NCBI GenBank assembly: GCA_022385805.1
Contig: MU277764.1
Coordinates: 1-63,446 of the forward strand
Source of the DNA: Pilatotrama ljubarskyi
Taxonomy: Eukaryota > Basidiomycota > Agaricomycetes > Polyporales > Polyporaceae
DNA length: 63,446 nt
Direction of reading: 5' to 3'
The notes under the pieces were generated by a model that was given only the letters and a program-made list of their open reading frames with translations, was not told where the DNA came from and made no database searches. The position numbers and the translations under genes are program-made. Position 1 is the first letter of the stretch. Every line of letters begins with the position of its first letter. Shown here in pieces: positions 9,667 to 19,865 of the stretch.

Positions 9667-11698
9667 ATGCCGCCGAAAAAGGCCGCCGCAGCTGAGAAGA
9701 AGGTCCTCCTCGGGAGGCCGGGAAACAACCTGAAGATCGGTATCGTAGGTCTGTTCCAGTTGTCAGTCTTGTCGCTGCTGTAAGTCATCTGGACGCCCCT
9801 TCAGGTCTCCCGAACGTAGGAAAGTCCTCGTTCTTCAATGTGCTGTCAAAAACAGGTCGGTACATCCACGGAAGTTCGCCGACTTGCCTTGACCTCTGCG
9901 ATTGTCAGACCTTGGCAAAGCTGCCAACTTCCCGTATGCCACCATCAACCCTGAGGTGAGTTGTCATATGCCGCGTAGCGACGCGTGCCTTCTGTATACT
10001 CCGCGCGCTGCGCAGAGCAGTTCGGCAAAATTGTGCGATCCTCACCACGCTGTCATAGGAAGCGCGTATTCCCGTACCCGATCCTCGCTTCGACTGGCTC
10101 TGCGACCTCTACAAGCCCGCATCCAAAGTCCCAGCCTTCCTGACGTGCATCGATATCGCCGGTCTGACTGCTGTAAGTTTTCACTGTTCGCTACTTGCCA
10201 CATCGTCAGTGGACTGAAGCGCGCTACAGGGCGCTTCAACAGGTGCAGGTCTTGGCAACGCGTTCTTGTCGCACGTCCGTGCCGTCGATGGTATCTTCCA
10301 GGTTGTACGCGCCTTCGACGACGCCGAGGTTATCCACGTCGAGGGCGACGTTGACCCCTGCCGTGACATGGACATCATCTCGACCGAGCTCCGTCTCAAG
10401 GACATTGAGTGGGTCGAGAAGCACCTCGACAGTCTCAAGAAGACCGGACGTGCTCTCGGCAACACCAGTCTCGCGGACAAGGCCAAGAAGGAGGAAATCG
10501 CGACTGTTGAGAAGATCTACAATGTCCTCACGAAGGAGAACAAGGACGTGCGCAAGGTCGACTGGAACAACAAAGAGGTACGCGTCTATTTCCCGTCGAT
10601 CCTTGGCTCCGTAGGTAGTCCTGTGATGATAAAGAGCACCTATGCTCGAATAACCCAGCTCGTCGAAAAGGCGGGAGTAACGCCCCAATATGCCTATGAG
10701 ATTACGGATCTTTCTGACTTTTTCTTCCATTCTGTCTCACGTCCTGCGTCTGGCTTGCCACTGGCGTCTACGAGAATGCTGATTGCTTTCCTTTTTCCAG
10801 GTGATCATCGCGTCTATCACAATGCTATAAACGCCCTGCTCCCCTGATGACAAAGAGCCCAAGGCTCGAACTAACCCAGCTCGCCGAGGCGGGAGTAACG
10901 CCCCATAATGCCCATGAGATTACTTTCTATCTGATCTTCTCGCATATCATCGCGGTCAGAGCGTTCTGCTCACGCATTATCTTCTCAGATCGACGTGGTT
11001 AATGGCCTGCAACTCCTGACGGCGAAGCCCGTCACCTACCTCGTCAACCTCAGTGAGCGTGACTACATCCGCAAGAAGAACAAGTGGTATGCACTATCTC
11101 CCTGCGTTCTTTTCCTCCTTCCGTCGCTCACCAACTTCCCTGCCAGGCTCCCGAAGATCAAGGCCTGGATTGACGAACACAACCCCGGCGATCCGCTGAT
11201 CCCCTTCTCCGTCGCGCTCGAGGAGCGTCTGGCTAACATGTCCGACGAGGAGCGCAAGGAAGAGGAGCAGCGGTTAGGTGTCACCAGCGCGCTCGGCAAG
11301 ATCACCCAGGCCGGCTACTCGAGCCTCGACCTCATCCGCTACTTCACTTGCGGCCCTGACGAAGTCCGCGCCTGGACAATTCGCAGAGGTACCAAGGCGC
11401 CCCAGGCTGCGGGTGTCATTCAGTAAGTCTGCTCTCATGCGCTTCGTAGCGAAGCTTGGGTGCTGACGAGGCCCTGTAGCTCGGACTTCGAGAACAAGTT
11501 CGTGTGTGGTGAAATCATGAGTTATGAGGACCTGCGCGAGTACGGCAGCGAAGCCGCCGTCAAGGCCGCAGGCAAGCTCAGGCAACAGGGCAAGCCATAT
11601 GAGAGTAAGTCATCGGTGATTTTTTCCGCACTCAACTCGTGCTCACCCTCGTTCCAGTGGTTGATGGCGACATCGCGTACTGGAAGGCGGGCGCATGA
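9667..11698 (+). CDS. OLA1: Obg-like ATPase 1 (YchF/OLA1 family)
   Basis: Cytosolic P-loop ATPase of the YchF subfamily; it binds ribosomes and the proteasome and acts in translation and stress control. The start [18 protein letters not shown] is typical of OLA1. The P-loop [12 protein letters not shown] is split by an intron (G|GT CTC). Next come DIAGLTA (G3, then [17 protein letters not shown]), [18 protein letters not shown], a coiled-coil insertion ([11 protein letters not shown] and following), and NLSE in YLVNLSERD in place of the GTPase NKxD motif. This substitution is what makes the family prefer ATP. The C-terminal TGS domain includes [18 protein letters not shown] and HSDFENKF, ending [13 protein letters not shown] and stop 11696-11698. 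Length agrees with the family's roughly 394 residues. The intron 10578-10988, between WNNKE and IDVVNGL, is 411 bp against about 50-65 for the others and carries two snoRNA-like units. Confidence 0.95.
10618..10720 (+). ncRNA. Candidate intronic box C/D snoRNA, unit 1
   Basis: Inside the OLA1 intron, sense strand. Box C GTGATGA is at 10623-10629 and box D CTGA at 10714-10717, a distance of 95 nt, in the normal range for C/D snoRNAs. Between them lie a small GAGC...GCTC hairpin and the 17-mer at 10670-10686 (GGCG-loop-CGCC), both also found in unit 2. The stretch just upstream of box D (GATTACGGATCTTT) would be the guide; I cannot assign an rRNA target. The terminal stem is weak. Intronic hosting in a translation-factor gene fits how C/D snoRNAs are usually made. 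Confidence 0.55.
10840..10938 (+). ncRNA. Candidate intronic box C/D snoRNA, unit 2
   Basis: Paralogue of unit 1 in the same intron. Box C is CTGATGA at 10844-10850 and box D CTGA at 10931-10934, 91 nt overall. The box C flank AAAGAGC, the GAGC...GCTC hairpin with changed loop bases, AACCCAGCTCG, and the 17-mer at 10888-10904 are shared with unit 1. The segment before box D (GATTACTTTCTAT) has diverged, so the two units would guide different sites or one has lost its guide. I see no clear terminal stem. Confidence 0.55.
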
Positions 11699-12124
11699 TG
11701 TTTGGGGGCCTTCTGCATAGAGGACGTAACGGTTATGCATATTGGCCGGCGAGGTGTAGGTTCGTGTACAGTGCAAACAATAAAGAGACGAAAGTAGGAT
11801 ACGTTCATCCACGCCGTGAGGCCTCTACAGCCCCGGGCCGGAACCGGTCAGGAGGCAAAGTCAGCACGAAGCCGACGAGGGGAAAAAATTGGTGAGGTCT
11901 GCACGACAGCTGAGCTCAACGGGCGGATCAGGCCCTCCCTCAACGCCGGCAACCTTCCATCGCGAACGACGTCTTCCGATGGCGTTCTTGGTCTTCTCGG
12001 GTTGCTTGAGTGTCGTGGTCTGCAGCGGCGTTCTATGCCGTGGCGGATGAACCTGCTTACAAGCATGCGATGCGAAGACGATGAGTTCGCTCAACAAGTA
12101 TACCTCTCGTGCCAGCCAGGTCTT
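11699..12124. other. Convergent intergenic region
   Basis: About 430 bp between the stop codons of OLA1 (plus) and the 185-aa gene (minus). It holds two 3' UTRs and terminators. A possible OLA1 polyadenylation signal is the AATAAA at 11778-11783. No coding signal is seen. Confidence 0.5.
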
Positions 12125-12682
12125 TCACAGCATTTGCAACAGCTTCTTCGCCCGGCCGACATCTACAGCGCACGCACCGCTTGGACCCATGGGGTCCTTG
12201 CCTCGCGCCAGCTCCACCGGGAATGCCCTGTACGCGACGTGCTCATACTCCCTCGCCCTCTCGATCGGCATCAGCCTCATCCCAAACTCGCTCCTCGCGC
12301 ACTCCTCCGCGAACCCGGGGATGGGCACCCAGTCGAGCGGCAGCCGGCGCACGTCGTCCAGCACCGCAATGCGCGCCTTCTTAGCCTCGTGGTCAGCCGC
12401 CTCCTCCTCGGTGAGCCTGCTCTTCTTGACGAGCCGGTCGTAGTACGCGTCGGTCGACGCCTTGACCGCGGCCGAGTTCAGGACCGCGCGCTTCGCGTGG
12501 GCGACCTTGTTGGCGAGCGTCGGCTTGGGCTGCTTGGGCACGTAAACCGGACGCTTCGACTTGGGACGTGCGCCTTCGAGCTCGCGGATCGGCTCGGGGC
12601 AGCGCGGGGCTCTGGGCTTCCTGTAAATGTACTGAGGACCAGCCTCGTCAATAGACCACACGAAAACGTTGGGGGCAGGCAT
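12125..12682 (-). CDS. Uncharacterised intronless 185-aa protein
   Basis: Single open frame from ATG 12682 (MPAPNVFVWSIDEAGPQYIY) to the stop at 12125. Not recognised. It is rich in Lys, Arg, Ala and Pro in the first half (KSKRPVYVPKQPKP, ANKVAHAKRAV). An Arg/Glu-rich middle (RLTEEEAADHEAKKARIAVLD) is probably helical, followed by LPLDWVPIPGFAEE and RAREYEHVAYRAFP. There is no signal peptide or membrane segment. That the frame is real is supported by a decayed relative at about 17340-17690 on the same strand, which keeps the order of several blocks. Lack of introns is unusual next to its intron-rich neighbours. Confidence 0.65.
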   Translation of the reverse strand: MPAPNVFVWSIDEAGPQYIYRKPRAPRCPEPIRELEGARPKSKRPVYVPKQPKPTLANKVAHAKRAVLNSAAVKASTDAYYDRLVKKSRLTEEEAADHEAKKARIAVLDDVRRLPLDWVPIPGFAEECARSEFGMRLMPIERAREYEHVAYRAFPVELARGKDPMGPSGACAVDVGRAKKLLQML

Positions 12683-13550
12683 TGTAAGCGTATGGGGATG
12701 TAGGGGTGCGGATGGGTATGATGGTGGTATGAGCGCGCAGTGCTAGGTGAGGCGTCAGCCTCGTACTCTGATTTTTTGTACTCGATCTCGATGTAGACCG
12801 ACCTTCTTTCCGGAGTGACCTCCGCGATTCTTGAGACACTGTTCGTCCTGGAACTGTACGCTTGCTGATCTCCCGTATGGTGAGACCGCTGGGGATAGGC
12901 CTCCGCCATCAATGATTTTCTTGCAGTATGCATACATAACCAGTACCGGTGTACGCACACGGAGTACTAGGATCCGTCGAAGACTGAAGTGCGCTGCCAG
13001 CACTCTATTCAGTTGCCTAACTAACGTTCGGAGATCTGTATGCATCACAGACGTCCTCAATCGTGACAGCGCATGTATACTGCTACAGTGATCACCGTTC
13101 GTGAGTCACTAGTACTACCTACTTCCCTTACAATAACTTCTCCCTGATGCGCAGTATTGACCAGACTCCTGACTGGTATCCTACGAGCTCCTCCGCAAAC
13201 CCCGTCCTCCGCTAAAGCACAGCATCCGCTACTCGTATCTCGTAGGCCGTACTAGCCATGCTCGTGTTATGGCGGGAATATATCGGCGGGGCCGCCAAAC
13301 ACTGACGTGCTTCAGCGTCCACGATGGGCACGAGCGGTCCCTAGACGTAGATTCTGGTAGCAAAGGAACAGCACTGGTATCATCCTCCAACCACAACACT
13401 GGGGTACATCATCCTATACAAAAATACAAGGCGCGTAGCGGGAGCCATCGCTTCTGACATATTCAAGTTGGCGCGTAAGATATGTCGTACAGTACCGGGT
13501 GCGCGACCTATCGGAGGTGTCCCTCGGCTGTACTTCTGATAGTGGTGGCC
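12683..13550. other. Intergenic, no supported gene
   Basis: About 870 bp between the start of the 185-aa gene and the stop of the amidohydrolase gene. Only short, overlapping, composition-poor frames are present. It should hold the promoter of the 185-aa gene. Confidence 0.5.
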
Positions 13551-16435
13551 CTAGATCGCTCCGTACACTGGCTTCCCGTCAATTACCGTCGCGATGACGC
13601 GCGTCGAGAGGACACTCGCGGCCGGGACGGTCATGATATCCTGCGAGAGCACCACAAAGTCGGCGAGCTTGCCCGGCGTAATCGAGCCCAGGATGTCCTC
13701 GGTAAACGAGGCGTACGCCGGGTCGAGTGTCATGCCTGAACAAAGCGCGATGCGCCCGGGAGAAAGAGCGATGTCGTGAGCATCAAGAAATCTAGAGCGG
13801 ACGGGAGGGCAGGCCGTACCTTTGAGCGCCTCCTCGCGCGTCATGCGTTGCTCGGGGAACCTGGGACAAGGCGTGTATCAGCGGCGACGCTCATTTATTC
13901 GAAAGGGGTGGTTGGGAGGACGCACCAGCCTCCAGGCCCGTGTGGGGACGTGCCGTCGGGCGAGACGCGGGTGATGGCGGCGTAGAAACCGGCGAGCGGG
14001 TTCATATCCTCGACGGGGAAGTCAGAGCCCAGCGTGATGCGGGCGCCGTGGTCGATGATGCTCCGGAACGCGTACAGGCCCTTGACGCGCTCGGGGCCCT
14101 GTGCCGAAGTAGTCGTACCAGTGAGTCTATCACAGGACAAGAGAATGTGAAGGCTTGACGCACGAGGCGGTCTTCTGCAAACCACATGTCGCTGATTCTG
14201 TAGGTTCAAAGGCGGTGTGAGTCTAAGGATGCAGCGGCTGATAATGAACGCGCGACTGCACTGACGCATGGGTGGGCTGGACGCTTGCAATGACTAAGAG
14301 GAAGAAGCAGGTAATCGTCAGGCGTAGCCCCAGAGACCGACGAAGCATGCGACGAACCGCCGAGGTCTCCAAAGCGTGCCATATCCTTTTGTGCAAGAAT
14401 TTGTGCGTGTTCAAGACGCGGGCGCAGCGCCGTCACATTGGTCTTTGCGAGCGCCGCCTCGAACGCGTCTAGGACGACGCCGTTCGCGCGGTCACCGATG
14501 GCGTGGACATTCTGTTCGGTTGTCAGGCCTGAATGGATGCGGGGTGCCGAGGACGGGCGAGGACACGTACCACTTGCCACCCGTCCTTCATGAACCTCGG
14601 GACAACCTCGTTGAGCGTCTCAGGGGAGATGCGCATGAAGCCGCGCGTCTCCGGGTTATCAGTGTATGGCTCATACAGCTATACAAGTGTGAAGAACCGC
14701 GTGGTGAGCGGCCACCTCCAGTCAGCAGCGTAGAACCAAGGCGACGGAAATTGCTTGCAGAACGTACTGCAGCTCCACCAGACCTGAGGGCGCCTGCAAG
14801 AACGATGAGCAGACGCTCAGGGTCAACCAGGATGGGAACGGGCTTACCATCAGCAAAGATCTTGACGCTGCGCACACTGAGGCGGTTGTTCCCCGCACGG
14901 ATGATCTTCTCCAAGGCGTCGCCCCAGTACGCGGCGGTCTCGTCAAAATACTTCATGCCGTAGATGCGAATCTGCAAAAGAATACCGGGAGCGCGCGCGG
15001 TGAAGCCGGGTATCGATGGTATTGAGTGACCCCGAGAAGAACGCAGTAGGGAACTGACTTACCGGGAGCGTCGTCCTCTGCGCTTCTCTGTATACTTTAT
15101 CAGCGCTGGATTGAAGTGCCAAGAGTCTGGATGCTCACTTGCGGAAGAATTCAAGGGACATCGGGTTGAAGCCGGCGTCATGAACAGCGGTCAGGCCTAG
15201 CGCATGGGCGTCTTTGACGGTGGCAGCAAAGCGCTTCTGCAGTTGCTTGTAGGTGGGCTCGGGACGTATGATCAGGTCTTGTGCGTTATCCAAGAAGACA
15301 CCTATCATACACTGAGTGCTACCCGCCCGTGAAGCATGGGCCGCTAGACGCACCAGTTGGCTTGCCGAATGAATCTCGAACGATCACGCCACCTTCTACC
15401 TCGTCAGGAAGAGGGGATATCGACTCCAAGACGGCAAGTGAGACCCAAAGCGCATGGCCGTCCTTGCTCTGAAGGACCACCGGTCGTCCGGCGACAATCG
15501 GATCCGCCTCGAGCGCTCCCTAAGAGTCCAACCGACGTTAGCCGATCACAAAAGGGCGTTTGGGCGGTGAATGAGACATACGTATGTCGGCCACTCCTCG
15601 AGCAACCACTTCGTGTGGTCCCAACCCCAGCCCTCGACATATTTGGTTTTATCACCAAAAATGTCCGGATCTGCCTCTATGTACGCCCTGACGCGGTCGA
15701 CAGTTTCTGATGATCATGAATACGGCGCCGCCGGGAGAAGCTGACAGTTGCTGAGCTTACCGGCGATGCTCTTTGTGCCTTCAAGAGGCATCTGTTTCGT
15801 CGCGCCATACTCGAGCACATGGGCGTGCGAGTCTGAAGCGAGAAGAATTGAGTATCCAGGCAGTAACACAGAAATTGCACCAGGTAACGTACCGCTCAAA
15901 CCGGGCACGACGATCTGCCCAGGCTGGAGGAAACGCACATGAGGCTGGTCAGGCGTTGTCTCGTACCAGCGTGATAAGATTTGATCTGTCAAGGGGATGG
16001 TGAGCTATAGGGACCGATCAGGCAGAGTGGGTGAGATCAGGGATACGTACCCAATGTCCCGGTAGACGTAAACGTGGACCCATGTACGACGAGGCACTGT
16101 GCACGGGGGTTCTCAGGATCGAGGGTGTAGATTTGTGCACCTTCGCGGGAGCAGAGCGCGTACGACTCAGAGAGGGCCTCCGGTCGTTGGAGGGAGTTGA
16201 TTCTTGTATACGCAAAGTAGAATAACGCGAGGGAGACGAGGACGAGAAGGAGCTTGGATCCACGACCGGCGGTTCTCATGGAGCCGTGGGAGGTTGACTG
16301 TGAAGGGGAAGTGGTTTCGTCGGAGGCGGGAGACTTCTCGGACAGCGTACGCTTGCGGAGGCGCAAGTCGTCGGAGGGAGACATGTTACTATCGCCAGTA
16401 GGGGAGGTGGGGTGGTTGGTCGGATGCGAGGCCAT
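13551..16435 (-). CDS. Membrane-anchored amidohydrolase (YtcJ/AepA-like)
   Basis: Predicted metal-dependent hydrolase of the amidohydrolase-3 group; the natural substrate is unknown. The ATG 16435-16433 opens an Asn/Ser/Pro-rich cytosolic tail, then a membrane helix (KLLLVLVSLALFYFAYTRI), making it a single-pass type II protein with the catalytic domain outside or in the lumen. The catalytic domain shows the strand QIVVPGL followed across an intron by the metal-binding H-x-H in SDSHAHVLEYG. Further on are VEGWGWDHTKWLLEEWP, KIFADGKPVPI, the metal-site His in VHAIGDRANGVVLDAFEAA, RLEHAQILAQKDMARF, GARITLGSDFPVEDMNPLAG with the Asp typical of the family, and the C-terminal small beta domain (GSITPGKLADFVVLSQDI, VIDGKPVYGAI, stop). 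Many short introns split it. All expected metal motifs are intact, so it is probably active. Confidence 0.88.
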
Positions 16436-17340
16436 TTGCCAAGTCTATAAGTAGGTGAAGCATCATGAGAAAAAACAGTCCGACGGGCTCGGAGGTTCGC
16501 GAATGGTTAGAGAAAAAGGTAAGTTCAGAGTCGGGAGTTGGGAGGGACGAAGCGGGATCAGGAGGAAGGAATATCTGAGACTCGTTTCCGTTCTCTGGCA
16601 TGGGCGCCCGGCTGATGGAGACGCGCTAAGCAGGGTCACGGTGAGGGCGCCAGAGGGAGAAAGACGCGGATCAGCGCTAGGAGGCGCAACTCGGAGATGG
16701 GCGAGATGTATCATGAAGTATTGACAGCGACGTGGGTGCCTTCATGTGCTCGCGTGCATTCAACCCTACAGTCGAGAGACGAGAGTCGTTGAACGCAGGA
16801 CGCACATACTCTGTCCAGGCTCAGGGTTCGCAGAGGGTGGACCACTCACCGTCTGTAAGACTGCAAAGGGCGTCTGGGCTGTTAACAGAACCCTTCCCGC
16901 AGCGGTCGATGCTGAACTCGAGAGCAATCAAGAGGATGTGCGGGCGTCGGAGTGTTTATCGCACTGAGCTCTCGCCAAGTCGGGACCCGGTGGCCGACCG
17001 TGTGGACCTACAACTCGATAGACGCCCGCACCGTGTAGCTCATCATTAGATACTACTTATCAGTATACTTATTGAATCATCTAAGTAATTGGCATAACAT
17101 AGCAATTTATGACAAAACTATGCGGCTCGTCGAGTGCTCGCCATGCCCCGCGCTACACCATCAAAGCCCTGCTTCCCACCCTTGCTCTCAAATGGCGTTT
17201 GCTAGGTATCACCCTGCATGAAGGCGCGATTCGGGGGAAAGACCGGCGATCGCTGCGAGTCAAAGCACGAGTCCAGCAACCTACAACCTAGCACTGACCC
17301 CTCATAGCCTGGCAGGTCAAGTTTCAAAGGCTCTCGACAG
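16436..17340. other. Intergenic, no supported gene
   Basis: About 900 bp upstream of the amidohydrolase gene. The part at roughly 17035-17110 is distinctly AT-rich against the GC-rich surroundings. No convincing open frame is seen; the amidohydrolase promoter must lie at the left end. Confidence 0.5.
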
Positions 17341-17690
17341 CTTTCCTGATATCCGGCCGACATCTACCGCACACGCACCGCCAGGGCCCATGGCGTTCTG
17401 ACTGCGCACCTCTCCATCGGGAACGCTCTGTAAGCGACACGGTGCTCACCCTCCCTCGCCATCTCAACGGGCATCAGTCCCGTCCCAAACTCGCTGCTCA
17501 CGCATTCGTCGGCATGTTAGGCCGCTATCGGGACTCAGCGAGCCGTGGCGCATCAACGAGCGCTGCGACGCATGCCTTCTTCGCCTCATGGCCCGCGTAT
17601 ACATGCTTGGTGGGCCTGCACTTATTGACGAGCCGCCGTGGTGCGCGCCGGTCGAAGCCTTGACCGCGGCTCACTACCTCACCTGTCTCG
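17341..17690 (-). pseudogene. Decayed copy of the 185-aa gene at 12125-12682
   Basis: On the plus strand, blocks such as CCGGCCGACATCTAC, CGGGAACGCTCTGTA, CCCAAACTCGCTGCTCACGC and CCTTGACCGCGGC follow the same order and spacing as the 3' two thirds of the intact gene (about 12150-12480), with many substitutions and small indels. Read on the minus strand the frame is broken and no start or full product remains. The parental 5' end (MPAPNVF...) is not present. It lies on the other side of the amidohydrolase gene, about 4.6 kb from its relative. Confidence 0.7.
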
Positions 17691-17930
17691 CTGTATGCGC
17701 TACGAGTGGCGAGTAAGGCCTATGTTTCGGTTAACATAGGTCTTGTGAAGACACACAGGAGAAGAATGATGTGCACCATGATTGCCTACGTATGGTTTGG
17801 TTGAGTCTATTGAGGCGATCATAACAGCCCAGATCACTTACCCCGCTGTGTCGGAGGGGTATCGATTGTCACTTCCCATGCTTCCATTCCACACCTAGGC
17901 CTGTACAGCATTTGGTAGCCTGCTTACGCC

Positions 17931-19822
17931 TCAAAACTCCTCGAGAAGCTGTAGGAGGGCCCAGTCCCTATCCACCTGCGAAAGCCAGGCTTCCTTAGCT
18001 TCCCCTTTCGAACAGTCATCCAACCGGCGCCCCGCATGGTCCTCGTCAACCACCTTCCACCACCGTATATCGTCCGTTATAGCGTCCGTGTCGTAGACGT
18101 CCACATGCCAGCGTGGGAACACATCTTCGCGACGACGTTCCCGGAACCTAGCTAGAGGGTCTCGCGGAGGTCGGGGATGCCAAAGACCGACGTGCTTCAG
18201 CGTCGGCGAAGCCTTCGCGACGCGTTGCGGGAAGGTGTGGACAGCGCGAGCTCGTGCCGAAAGATGCTCGTGAGCGGGCTTGTTCAAGTCAAGGTCGGAC
18301 TCGCGCAATTCCCTGTAGGCGTCATCTATGCGCGTAGTCGTGAAGCTATTCCATGCCACACAGAGGCACGATAGCTGGAATTTGTCGATATGAGAGGCTA
18401 TAGCATCCTGCACAATGCATAATGTCGCACGATCAGCCGGCTTATACCTGCGCTCCATGGACAAGCGACACGTACCAACACCTTTACGAATGCAACGGCA
18501 TCCTCATCCTCGTCGGCGGGCTGTTTCGTGCGTCGCGACCACCTCGGCAATTGCAACGTCACGAGCAGACATTTCAGCTGTGGCGCGGCGGCGCTGAGGC
18601 CAGTCCAGAAGTCCGACCCAACGTTGGACGAAGGCAGTTCGAAAGCCAGGCCCAGGGGTCCGACAGAATGAACAGCGTCGATGTGTGATTGACGCGGAGC
18701 GCGACCTGACGATGTGCCGAGTAGATGAAGGTAAGGCGTCCGCGGGAACCGGCGGGCATGGTTCACGATCTCCGATGGAACCGCGGCGAGGTATTTCAGG
18801 CTTCGTAGCCCGCCTTCGCGATCCTGGAGAGTTGTCCGGAAATTGTACACTTTGATCACCTCCGCGTTCGGGAACAGCGAATAGATGTCGAACGGCACGT
18901 GTCGGTTGTGACTCAGAGTCACCACGCGCAGAGCTGGGAATGGGGCGAGCTGGGATGGGGGTACACCGCGCGGGGCGGATTCCTGCATTACCTGGATAGA
19001 CAGCACGCGAAGAGTGTCTCGGAAGCGAGAAATTGCCAAGAATATCGCGAGCAGGGACGGCGTCTTCGGATCGACGGAGAAGTTGTAGCTGCTGATCGAA
19101 AGCCGCAGACTCGTGAGAGGAGCTTCGATAGCACGGAGAGCCATGAGCGTCGCGTCGTCGTAGTCCGCGAGTTCCAGACGGACGAGATGCTTCATAGAAG
19201 CGATAGACGATCCGATTCGCACGTTGTGCGCAAGAAGCATATTAACGTTCAGCTGCAGGCTGCGTATGTTCCGCGAGGCATTCAGGACGTCTACTAGCGA
19301 CCAGCGCAAGGACTCCATGTTGCCATCTCCGGGGCCAAACCAAAGCATCGGGTTAGCCCAAAAACCCAGATGTTTGATCGTCAATGCAAGGTCCCGGTGA
19401 CCATCCTTCGTGCGAAGCCATTTCCAAAATCCCCGAACTTGAGGAACAGACAGCAGGTGTAGATTGACAAGGATCTGATGATGGGCGAGGTCGTAGAGCT
19501 GTTTGCAGGTGAGGCAAAGGTGAAGAACGTCGCGAGAGTCGAGAAATGATATGACAAGCCTCAGACAATCGTAGTCCAGCGCCAGGATCCCCATGCGAGC
19601 GAAGACTCGCTGTCCCGTGGGTAATCTCTTGCACCTCTGGGTTAGCTCTTCAGCAAGATACTGCAGAGTGCCAGGGACCAACCGTCGGGCGCGACTACCA
19701 TGGTGTGGTCGACTCGGCAACTTCCGGGGTAACCGTCGGCCCTCGGCAAAGGGTGGCACAGGGATCCAAAGTGTTCTCGTCCGTATAACTACAGTACTCT
19801 GAAGGATTGAATGGTCGGACAT
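17931..19822 (-). CDS. F-box-type protein with leucine-rich C-terminal region
   Basis: Likely substrate adaptor of an SCF ubiquitin ligase. Exon 1 (19822-18476) and exon 2 (18407-17931) are joined by a 68-bp intron, giving 607 residues from the first ATG. The F-box core is DYDCLRLVISFLDSRDVLHL followed by CLTCKQLYDLAHHQILVNL, about residues 82-120. Behind it, leucine-rich strands recur (RSLQLNVNMLL, VRLELADYDDATLMALRAIE, LTSLRLSIS, TLRVLSIQV, LRVVTLSHN), as expected for an LRR-like target-binding region. Mushrooms have hundreds of such genes and targets are unknown. The ATG at 19594 (MGILALDYDCL) places the F-box at the very N-terminus as is usual, and would give 531 residues; I regard it as at least as likely as 19822. 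Confidence 0.8.
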
Positions 19823-19865
19823 AAAGGTAAAGCATCATGCACATATCTGTTCCTGTACCATACAT

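Noticed and set aside
10618..10720. tRNA-like GGCTCGAAC stretches in the OLA1 intron
   Set aside because: No acceptor stem or anticodon arm can be folded around them; box C/D structure explains the conservation better.
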